Below are positions 47,800-56,429 of a DNA stretch of 64,000 nt, in pieces. The stretch spans positions 434,001 through 498,000 of the forward strand of contig JAAOMT010000352.1 of NCBI GenBank assembly GCA_016748015.1, in the 5' to 3' direction. The notes beneath the pieces were generated by a model that saw nothing but the letters and a program-made list of their open reading frames with translations, did not search any database and was not told the DNA's origin. Origin of the DNA: Geosiphon pyriformis (lineage: Eukaryota; Glomeromycota; Glomeromycetes; Archaeosporales; Geosiphonaceae). Numbering within the stretch: the first letter of the stretch is position 1; each line of letters begins with the position of its first letter. Position numbers and translations under genes: made by a program.

Positions 47800-48660
47800 A
47801 GAGATGGAAGAATCCCAACAACAATCAGGCACAAACCAACAGTGGACTGTTTTAACCAATCTTTCGCAGTCCTGCCCAATCTTAATTGATGCCAACTAGA
47901 TACTCGAATCAAGCTTCCTATCTCAGTCTCATGGAAGACCAGGATTTTGATAAATCTACACCTATAGAAGGGAAGAATGTAGAACAAATCTTCCAATCTT
48001 CTAAGCAAACAACAAGCAATATTTTACCAGCCACTATTACCAAAGACACCACCCTAGCCACCATATTTCCTTTTGACATCGATAATTTGAACACCTATAG
48101 CCTTTTTAGTGGAGCAGCCATTAATGAAGATAAACCAATAATGGCTCTATACACCAATGCCAGAGTCAGAAAAATAGACATTAAATTAATCCTGGATAGC
48201 AAATCAGCCAGTAGCATAATTATGAAGCAGCTCATAGACCAACTAGGTCACTGAGTAGACTGTGCTGCTACTGCCTGGATCATTACAATGGATGGAAACA
48301 CAAAAACCCTGATAGGAGAAATTGACAACTTCTCCTTTAAGATTAATAAGATCCAGATCTCTACCAAAGTACTCGTTATAGAAGCCACTTAATATCAAGC
48401 TCTAGAAGAAAACAATTGGTTGTCAAAAGCCAACACTACTCTTAACTGGAACACCCAAGAACTTCAACTCACATTTAACGGACAGCATGTCCAAGTCCCA
48501 GCTACGTGTGGACACTTCAAAACCCAACATACTGAAGAACCCCTTATTAAATTCGAAGACACACCACTACCACCGACCATCGAGATCTATCAGGTTTCAT
48601 GGGTGGACAACTATCAAACTAAACTACTCCTACCACCAATCTGAGAAAAAAAAAGAAAAG
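47800..48660 (+). pseudogene. aspartic protease of E6
   Basis: Upstream Tyr/Gln/Pro-rich tail of Gag ends near 47800. The protease core (48100-48644) has catalytic Asp-Ser-Lys-Ser-Ala (48194-48208; Gly to Lys needs two G-to-A changes), then Gly-Glu-Ile-Asp-Asn-Phe, Asn-Asn-Trp-Leu-Ser-Lys and Val-Pro-Ala-Thr-Cys-Gly. Stops: TGA at 48252-48254 and TAA at 48390-48392. Same frame as gag. Confidence 0.87.
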
Positions 48661-48683
48661 GCAAAGCTAAAGAAGAGCCCTAA

Positions 48684-49400
48684 TTGTCATTAATAGGATA
48701 CGTAACTTTGGACCAAAGAAATCTATTTTACCAACCTTCAAGACTAATATGTATTGATTGTGGAAAAAAGCTATCCACTATGGGTGCATGTATTGAAGAC
48801 AATAAAGAATGGCCCACCACTACCAAATACTACTGCAGACTTTGTGTACTAGAAAGATTTGGACAACCAAAACAACAAGGTAAATAAGACAACACACTGT
48901 GCCTTATATGTGGTGAGATTTTGCTTGATAAAGAACTCTGAAATGATGTGTTTGGCAGAAGAAGAACATGTGATAAGGCTTGTCAATACACCATATTAAT
49001 TAACAATTGGGTATGAAAGAGAACCCCGATTGAGGATGTTTGGAGATGAGCACTCAATTGATTGGATAGTTACCTACACGATGAGCATAAAATATGAAGA
49101 ATGGCCAATGCCAAAGCCAGAGGGGCCACACTCAGCGAAATATGAGAAATCAAAGAAAATTCATTTGTACCCAAATACAATAAACCCGATTATCTTATTG
49201 AAAATTTTTTTATGGATGACCCGGATGCATTTTAGGACCATTACTAAGAATTGGCCCTAACTTGAGAAGAACAGAAACAAAGACTAGCTGACTTAAATAC
49301 CAAACTGTGCAATCATTGTTTAATCCCTTGTCACTTCCAGTACTGCGACAAGTGTGATCTCATGTTCAATCCACTTCCAAAAATACTGTTCCTGATTACT
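48684..49400 (+). pseudogene. Cys-rich region of E6
   Basis: Cluster 1: Cys-Ile-Asp-Cys (48750-48761), Cys-Ile (48790), Cys-Arg-Leu-Cys (48833-48847), Cys-Leu-Ile-Cys (about 48900) and Cys-Asp-Lys-Ala-Cys. It is followed by a helical segment (49030-49300). Cluster 2: Cys-Asn-His-Cys-Leu-Ile-Pro-Cys ... Cys-Asp-Lys-Cys-Asp-Leu (49309-49365). The same order and spacing as family A although the proteins are clearly diverged, which shows selection on the cysteines before decay. Confidence 0.72.
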
Positions 49401-49479
49401 GAACTACCTGAGCTCAAGAAAGAAGAGGAATTAACCATTGAGGACATGTCATTTTAAGATCCAACTGAGGATACCAAAA

Positions 49480-50045
49480 CAGAACAGTATTTTGCGTATC
49501 CTAACCTATCCAAAAAACTAGAGCTAAAATGGTACAGTAACAACAAAGAAAGAATCTGCCCCAAAAGAGCACATGACAATGATCCTGGTTTTGACCTACA
49601 ATACTTTGGACAATTATCCATTATTATAGTCCCACATTCCCTTGTAAAAATAGATCTTAAGATAGCATTAGAAATTCCTGTTAATACAATGGTACAAGTT
49701 GTCTTTCAATCTAGTCTAGCCAAGAAAAAAATCAACATAAAAGAAGGAATCATTAATGCCGATTACATGGAAAACATCATTGTGATACTACAGAACAATT
49801 TGAACAGACCCTACAAAATAGAATCACAAGAAAAGATTGCCCAAACTATCTTTCTACCCCTAGTCAAAATATCTCAATTAACCCCAATAACAACCCAAGA
49901 AGAATTAAGCTTTACTGCCCGAGGAATTAATGAGTTTGGATCAAGTAGAAGAGGAAACATATCAATCAACTTTATGGAGGAAAACAGTGACCAGGTAGAA
50001 TTTATCTATACTAACACCATTATCTCTATTCCCCCATATCAATAA
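49480..50045 (+). pseudogene. dUTPase domain of E6
   Basis: Best overall match to the five trimeric dUTPase motifs. I: Asp-Pro-Gly-Phe-Asp-Leu (about 49580). II: Gln-Ser-Ser-Leu-Ala-Lys-Lys (Arg to Gln). III: Gly-Ile-Ile-Asn-Ala-Asp-Tyr (catalytic Asp to Asn). IV: Lys-Ile-Ala-Gln-Thr-Ile-Phe-Leu-Pro. V: Ala-Arg-Gly-Ile-Asn-Glu-Phe-Gly-Ser-Ser (from 49917). It lies between the Cys-rich region and RT in the same frame. It would have prevented dUTP use during reverse transcription; now inactive. Confidence 0.92.
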
Positions 50046-50329
50046 TACATCCTCAAAGTAAATCAAAAGATTCAAGATCAAGCCCTGTTATTTGAAGCCA
50101 GACCTGAAATCTGTTCCCTAGTCAATGTTGCTAATCTATACCTATCAGCCAAAGCCCATAAACACTTCAAAATTCTCATCTACAACCTAACAAAAAATGT
50201 CATTGAAATCCCTGAAAGAACCCTTATCAGTTTTATATCCACAGATATTCAGAATCCTGAAAAACCCCAGTCCATTCCAGACTTTGCACAATTATTCTTA
50301 TTCTGTGACATTATCTTACAAGTATGGAA

Positions 50330-51780
50330 TTTGCCAAAAGAAAGTTATTTGTTCACACCAGAAGAGATCAATAAATTGAATTTAAGAAACTTAAGTATCT
50401 TACAACAAATGCAACTCAAAGTCCTTCTAAATCAGTATGCCAATGTTTTTGCCAGTGAAAATAAGTTCAGATGCACCAACATTGTAAAGCATCAGATTGA
50501 TACAGGAGATGCTTGACCTATTAAACAATAAGCTTACTAAATACTTCCATCTGGTAACAATCTTATCAAACAAGAAGTCCAATGAATGCTCAACAATGGC
50601 TTAATCAAAGAATCATTAAGCTCTTGGTTCTCACCAGTAGTCTTGGTTACCAAGAAAAACAGAAAAGTGCAATTCTGCATAGATTACCAAAAACTAAATA
50701 GTATCACATGAGGAGATAGTTATTCTACTCCCCTCATCCAAGAAATTTTGGACAATCTAGGAAAAAAAAAATGGTTTTCATCATTAAATCTAGCAAGTGG
50801 TTATTGGCAAGTTGAAATGGACCCCAAAGATAAAGAAAAAACAGCGTTCACCACTCAAGACGGAAACTTCGAGTTTAACATAATGTCTTTTAGACTCTAC
50901 AATGCTTCTGTCACATTCCAACACCTCATGAATATTGTATACAAAGAAATCCTGTGGAAATCAGTCATAGTATATCTAGATAACACCAATGTCTTCTTTG
51001 AAATATTTGATAATCATTTGTTCTATCTTCAACAAGTCTTCGAATGTCTTTGTAATGCCAGATTGAAACTCAACCTCAATAAATGCTTCTTTGAAAAAAC
51101 TGAGTTAAAGTTCTTAGAACATGTAATCAGCAAAAACAAAGTCAAACCCAATCCAGATAAAGTCCAAAAAGTCAAGAATTTTCCAGCCCCAATTAACTTC
51201 AAAGAATTACAAAAATTTCTAGAATTGACAGAATATTATTGTCAATTTGTCAAAGGTTTCTTGAACATTATAAAACCACTTTATCATTTGTTGTTCAAAT
51301 ATGTACCATACTTGTGAAAAAAAGATCAACAGAAAGTATTCGACTATCTCAAACAGTAATTGATCACATCCCCAATTCTGATTTACCCAGATTTCACTAA
51401 ACGGTTCATTGTCACTATGGATGTCTTGAAAAATGCTCTAGAAGCAGTTTTATCACAGATAGGACCAGACAATAGAGAACATCCAGTTGCCTACACTAGT
51501 CGCAGCACTAGCCCAGCAGAAAATAATTACAGCACAACAGATCTGAAATGTCTTGCCATTTATTGGGCCATACAAACTTGGAAACATTATCTCAATCAAC
51601 CATTTGACCTATATACCAATCACAAAGGACTTATTTGGTTACTCAATAATCCACAACTAGAAAAAAAGTATGCAAAATGGAGTACTTATCTGTAACAATT
51701 CCCACTCAAAGTCCATTACAAGGAAGAATTCAAGAACACCAATGCCAACAGTTTGTCGAGGATACCACAAACCTAATCCC
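50330..51780 (+). pseudogene. reverse transcriptase and RNase H of E6
   Basis: Fingers from about 50440, with Gln-Ile-Asp-Thr-Gly-Asp-Ala then TGA; Phe-Ser-Pro-Val-Val-Leu-Val at 50628; Phe-Cys-Ile-Asp-Tyr at 50670. Palm open at 50748-51317 with Leu-Asn-Leu-Ala-Ser-Gly-Tyr-Trp-Gln and the catalytic box Tyr-Leu-Asp-Asn (50973-50984). RNase H 51360-51695 with Thr-Met-Asp-Val, Glu-Asn-Asn-Tyr and Tyr-Thr-Asn-His (Asp to Asn). The end of the domain (Asn-Ser-Leu-Ser-Arg-Ile-Pro) runs to about 51770, still in frame. Confidence 0.92.
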
Positions 51781-51989
51781 AGATCCATGGACACACTCAC
51801 TTATTAACAACTATATCAGTACCTATTGACACTATGTTTCAAGGAAATATTATCTCAACAGGAACAGAGTACCATACAAAAACAAGCCTGAAATTATTTT
51901 ATTCAAGACAACCAACTATATTAACAAAAACACCAAAACCACTTCAACTCATAATGACTAATCAAGGACAGTAAAAGAGAAACTATACT

Positions 51990-53155
51990 ATATAGCATGC
52001 ACTCAGATCCGACTGCAGAACACTTTAACAAAGATGCTACTCTCGAAAGAACTCTAAACTTATACTATTGGCCAACAATATACAAAGACATTTTTGAATA
52101 CATGTTCAATTGTGATTCATGCCAGTGAAAAGAAGGAGCAAGATTAACAGAACCACTTCGACCCATTCCAGTTGGAAATGTATTTGATAGAATCAAAATT
52201 GACTTTGGTTGGACCTTTTTCAATTATATTCCAAGGAAATCACTATATTGCTGTAGCTGTAGATTATTTTACAAAATGGTCAGAAGCCAGAGCAATCCAA
52301 GTGGCTGACACCAAAACAGTAGCCGAATTTGTGCATCAAGACCTAATTTACTAACATGGATGCCCAAAAAAATTATTATTTGATCAGAGAACACACTTTG
52401 TTAATAATATGCTAACTGAACTAAGCCAACAGTTTGGAATAAAAAGACTCTTATCATTACCATACCACCCACAAATGAATGGACTGGTAGAATGATTTAA
52501 CAGAACACTGTGCAAAGCACTAGCAAAAATAAGTCATGAAAACAGACAAGAATGGAACTTATTTATACCTTCTGTACTCTTTGCATACCAAATATTGAAA
52601 CAAAATACAACTCAGTTCACACTGTTTGAACTAGTCTATGGAAGAAAAGCTATATTACCAATTGAACAAATGATACTATCATATCTAACAGAAACAATTA
52701 ATGAAGAAAATTTTGAAGCTACCTTATACCAAAAAATGTACCAGCTAATAAAAACATTGGAAAACAATTAAAAAACAGCAGCTGACAATATTAGTTATAC
52801 TTAAAAATGACAAAAAAAAAGACATAATAAACACTTATTAGAACAACCAATGGAATTCAAGATTGGAAACCAAGTACTGTTACATCATACAAAAGCTGAG
52901 AAACAGTGAAATAGAAAGTTTGACCCAAAATGGGATGGTTCATTTTACATACACAAAGCATTAGGAAATGGAGCTTACAAATTACAATTAGAAAACAGGA
53001 TTTTAAAGAAAGTAGCACATGGAAATCAGTTAAAAATTTATTATGCAAAACAGGAATCATTGTTATCAGTACCTCAACTAAGAACACAAATTTCATTAAT
53101 CAGACCAGAAGATATACCACAAGATCTGGAACCAATTATTATTATCGAAATGTAG
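51990..53155 (+). pseudogene. integrase of E6
   Basis: HHCC module: His-Ser-Asp-Pro-Thr-Ala-Glu-His (from 52000) to Cys-Asp-Ser-Cys. The core keeps the first catalytic Asp (52201-52203), but an extra T in the TTT run at 52204-52206 shifts the frame. The second Asp is in Ala-Val-Asp-Tyr-Phe and the Glu in Gly-Leu-Val-Glu (52490-52492), followed by TGA. GPY/F-like module Phe-Asp-Pro-Lys-Trp-Asp-Gly-Ser-Phe-Tyr (52919-52948), ending Leu-Glu-Pro-Ile-Ile-Ile-Ile. Confidence 0.92.
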
Positions 53156-53968
53156 ATAATGAACAGCAAATTAAATTGGAGAATTCAAATATATATAGCA
53201 TCTGAAAAGCAGCAAAAAATGATAGAAATTTCAACATGGACCTTTTAGATCAAATTTTAATTTTCTAAACAATTATTTGAAACAATTCAAAAATCGACAT
53301 CTCAAATAGAAATAACAATTGATAAAAAAGAGATACATTACAAAGATAAAAGCAGAAGAGAGGAAGACAAAAGTTCAATTAAAACTAAATATTCTTTCTC
53401 CTATCCACTGCCCAAAAAGCAATGTTGAAGGAAAAATTGCTTTTGGGTAGGAGGTGGAGAAGAAAGAGGCAAAGAACAAGAAAAAGATTACAAAAAAAGA
53501 TACTTGGTCCCTGAGATAAAAGAAATTAAAGAATTTTTATCTTGTGGAACCAAACTCCCCAAAACAGGGAAGTGAACACTAAACAACACCCAGGAATGGA
53601 AAGAAAGACTTTTGCCAGCCTATTGGTTCTACAAAATTGGAGAACAGCTTGACTTGAAAACACTATATGAAGATCTCAGCCAGAGAACATTCAACAAAGA
53701 AGCAATGCAACAAGTAGAAAAATTTATAAAAAGAAACAACTTAACCCTATATTACAAAGCAGCGTACCGACTATATGCTGCCTTCTAACATTGCCCAAAT
53801 GTACTACTAAACAGATCTATGAAAACCATAACAGTTAACAACATAGGATGAATAACCAATCAACAGTTCAAAAACCTACAAAAGATAATACTCAAGACAA
53901 CAATTGAATATTACACAAATAAAGCCATAATAACAGATACATATGGTTTCACAGAAGCTCAATTTTAA
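53156..53968 (+). pseudogene. domain X of E6
   Basis: Continues the frame of the integrase; separated only by a TAG at a probable Gln codon (53152-53154). About 270 codons with Trp-Lys-Glu-Arg-Leu-Leu-Pro-Ala-Tyr-Trp-Phe (from 53597), Leu-Thr-Leu-Tyr-Tyr-Lys-Ala-Ala-Tyr, and an end reading Phe-Thr-Glu-Ala-Gln-Phe-stop at the PPT. Basic and Lys/Glu-rich in its first third. It is probably a C-terminal part of the polyprotein. No known fold recognised. Confidence 0.7.
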
Positions 53969-53982
53969 AAAGAGAGAGATAA
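53966..53982 (+). other. polypurine tract of E6
   Basis: TAAAAAGAGAGAGATAA overlaps the stop of domain X and abuts the 3' LTR. Confidence 0.75.
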
Positions 53983-55061
53983 TGTTACCCAAGTAGAAAA
54001 ACCAATCCAAAGTTATAAAGAAACATGACCAAAATGTGACATAACACAGAATAGCATGCAATAACATTAGATAACACGTTATAACATAAGATAACATGTT
54101 ATAACACAGGATAATACAGAATAGTGTGCAATAATATTGGATAATGTGTTATAATATAGGATAACATGTTATAACTCAGGATAATACATAATAACATGTA
54201 ATAACATCAGATAAACAGATTATAACATAGAATAACTAGCAATAACATAGAAAACAAAGCAATAACAAAAATAACAAAGCAATAGCTAGTGATAACAAGA
54301 CAATTAAAAGCAATCCTATAAAACCAAAAAAATGTATAAAAGCAAGTAGTTGTAAAAGTTAGAAAAAAAGACAAACAGATATATACAAACCTCTAAACAA
54401 AAATCAAATATCCATATCTTTTCATTATTTATTATTTTCCCTATTTCATTTTTTGAAATAAACCAATTATTAAAGAAATCAGAATCACAAATTCATGTTC
54501 TCAAACTTTGTAGAATTTATGTAAATTAATTTTTGTCTTATATCTTCATTCTAGGACAGATGCTCTTAGCATAAACACCTTGAACTATTAATGATTTGGA
54601 CCAATTGCTCTTGATTATGACAATTAACGATACTAATTTTTTTTTTTTCTTTTTTTTTTTTTTTTCTTATTTTTGTGGAGCAGCAACATAGTAAAATTGA
54701 CTGTCTGGGAATAGACTTTATGATAGCCTGATAAAAGAGGGAACCTTTTTCTAAGTTTTTGGATATTAATGTTATTTTGTTAGCTTACCAGAAGGGTGAA
54801 AAGACAATGCCAGACTCTAACAATTGTGTTTGTTAGCTCGGAAAAGAAAGCTCACATTTATAGAAAACATTGCAATTGACAAAAAACAAACTCTGTGCCT
54901 TATAACCAAAGAACTCAACAGGTAAATTTTCATCTAGGAATAGATCTTCAAAGACTGATAATTAAGACTAAAGCCAACAGAATTACGTGGAAGACACATC
55001 ACCAATAATTAAGAGCACCAAATGTTACCATTTCTATTATCTATCAAGTTTACTCATAACA
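53983..55061 (+). repeat. 3' LTR of E6
   Basis: 1079 bases, TGTTACCCAAG...CATAACA, partner of 44828-45940. Differences are mainly transitions plus a shorter poly-T. Confidence 0.93.
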
Positions 55062-55544
55062 CTATGATCAAGAACTATTGGTCCAGTGTATTTAAGTATC
55101 AATAACTATTAACATAAATTATTGATAAGGCAATAATAGATTGTGATTGTAATAAGTATTTTTATTGATATTTAATGTTTTCACTTTAAGTTATAAAATA
55201 CTATCATATAAAAAAATGGATTTGGAATTAAAACTGGAGGTTTTAAAACTAGAATTATGTCTTTTTTGCTTTTAATATTACCACTATATATACATAAATT
55301 TCATTGTATAAGATTTTTTGAATTTCTCAATTCTGTAATTAGGAATTCTGGAATTTTTGGAATTTTGTAATTTCTTGAAAGAAATTCTGAAATTTTGAAA
55401 TTTTGCAATTTCTCATATAAGAATTCTATAATTCTGGAATTCTGCAATTTCTTTAAAAAAACTCTGGAATTCTACTTTTACTATGTTTATTCTAATTGGC
55501 TAATTTATATACTAATATATAATTTTTATATTCTATAAGTAATA
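55062..55544 (-). repeat. 5' LTR of E5, second part
   Basis: Resumes with CTAT, the E6 target duplication. TATATAT box (about 55284) and GAATTC-like repeats at 55325-55470. Ends GTAATA at 55544. Confidence 0.88.
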
Positions 55545-56429
55545 CTATTATTTAAAAGACAAAAAGTAGTTAATTTATTAATAATAAGAGATTTGGTAAT
55601 GATGTATTATATTGTTCTTTGAGTACTAATATTAGTTGTTTTCTTTTATTAGAATCAATAAATAGCAAGATAACTGTTTTTTTTATAAAGGTGGTTGCTA
55701 ACTTTATTAAAAACTGTGCTAGTGGTGGTGCCTAAGAGAACATGCTTTTGCCAAGTTGGCTGGCTGTTGAAATAAGATTCCAAAATAACAATTTGTATTC
55801 TCTTAGAGATTTTGTCCAAAGATTATTGTTATGGCCCCAAAGATACAGAGTTCTGAGAGTTTTTGGAGTTTTTGTTTGTGTTTTTGTGGATTGATTGAAT
55901 AGAATTCTACTTTCTGGTATCTAATAATATGACAGAGTAGTTGGTGAGAAAAATCTTGATTTCTTGTTAACTGTGGATTGGGCTTGCTCTTATGCAGCTA
56001 TTGTATTATTGGATTTGAACTCAGATTCTGTAAAGTTGGGCTTTGCTATTTGTTTTTCTTTTACTTGAGAGTACTATTGTGCCATGTATTTTTCAATTTC
56101 TCTATTGATTATTCAAAAAGTTTTAGCTATGGCTTGAGTGGTAATTTTTGTTGAGTATGTCAATAATTTTTGGTGTATTTGTTCTCCAATTCTTCTTGTA
56201 TTTATTGCTTAGCCTAGCAAACAGTCAATTTTTACATATAGATATTAACAAAAATTACTTTCAGCAATAATAGCTTTAAGTGATATTTTCAAATCTTTTC
56301 TAAAGTATTAAAATAATGCTTTTTTATATGGTAAATAATCTTTTTCTACTGTCTTAATGATTCCTACTTTTGTGAATTTCTAAGATGTTCTGTTTCTGTG
56401 GATTTTATAATTTTACAAAGAGCACCAAA
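55545..56429 (-). pseudogene. PBS and gag N-terminal segment of E7
   Basis: PBS at 56411-56429 (minus TTTGGTGCTCTTTGTAAAA). Downstream the gag start aligns with 45970-46640 of E6: Leu-Gly-Glu-Gln-Ile-His-Gln type block at about 56180 and the Pro/Thr-rich linker near 55870. Stops at several Gln codons. The Gag core is missing. Confidence 0.8.

Larger units (their letters stand above)
44828..55061 (+). mobile_element. E6: complete family C element, the least decayed copy
   Basis: LTRs 44828-45940 and 53983-55061, TSD CTAT (44824-44827 and 55062-55065), 10.2 kb. It has visibly more C, G and CpG than its neighbours and the longest open stretches, so it is probably the youngest insertion. Gag to RNase H lies in a single frame. 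One shift lies between RNase H and integrase and one inside the integrase core. Confidence 0.95.
35316..55544 (-). mobile_element. E5: complete family A element split by E6
   Basis: 3' LTR 35316-36269. The 5' LTR is in two parts (44424-44827 and 55062-55544) around E6. The internal region is 8.15 kb (36270-44423). The flanking four bases differ (ATAT at 35312-35315, CTAT at 55545-55548) and the flanking sequences belong to different elements, so this is not a simple insertion. More decayed than E2. Confidence 0.85.

Noticed and set aside
47415-48008. Minus-strand readings opposite E6 gag and protease
   Set aside because: Antisense to domains with clear homology across elements; no independent support.
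46149-53968. TAA and TAG at Gln positions might indicate a reassigned genetic code
   Set aside because: TGA also occurs at Trp and Arg positions, stops differ between copies at the same codon, frameshifts exist, and catalytic residues are damaged. Transition-driven decay explains all of this better.
53156-53968. Domain X considered as an envelope gene
   Set aside because: No signal peptide, no hydrophobic transmembrane stretch, no furin-like site, and it is in the integrase frame without a start of its own.
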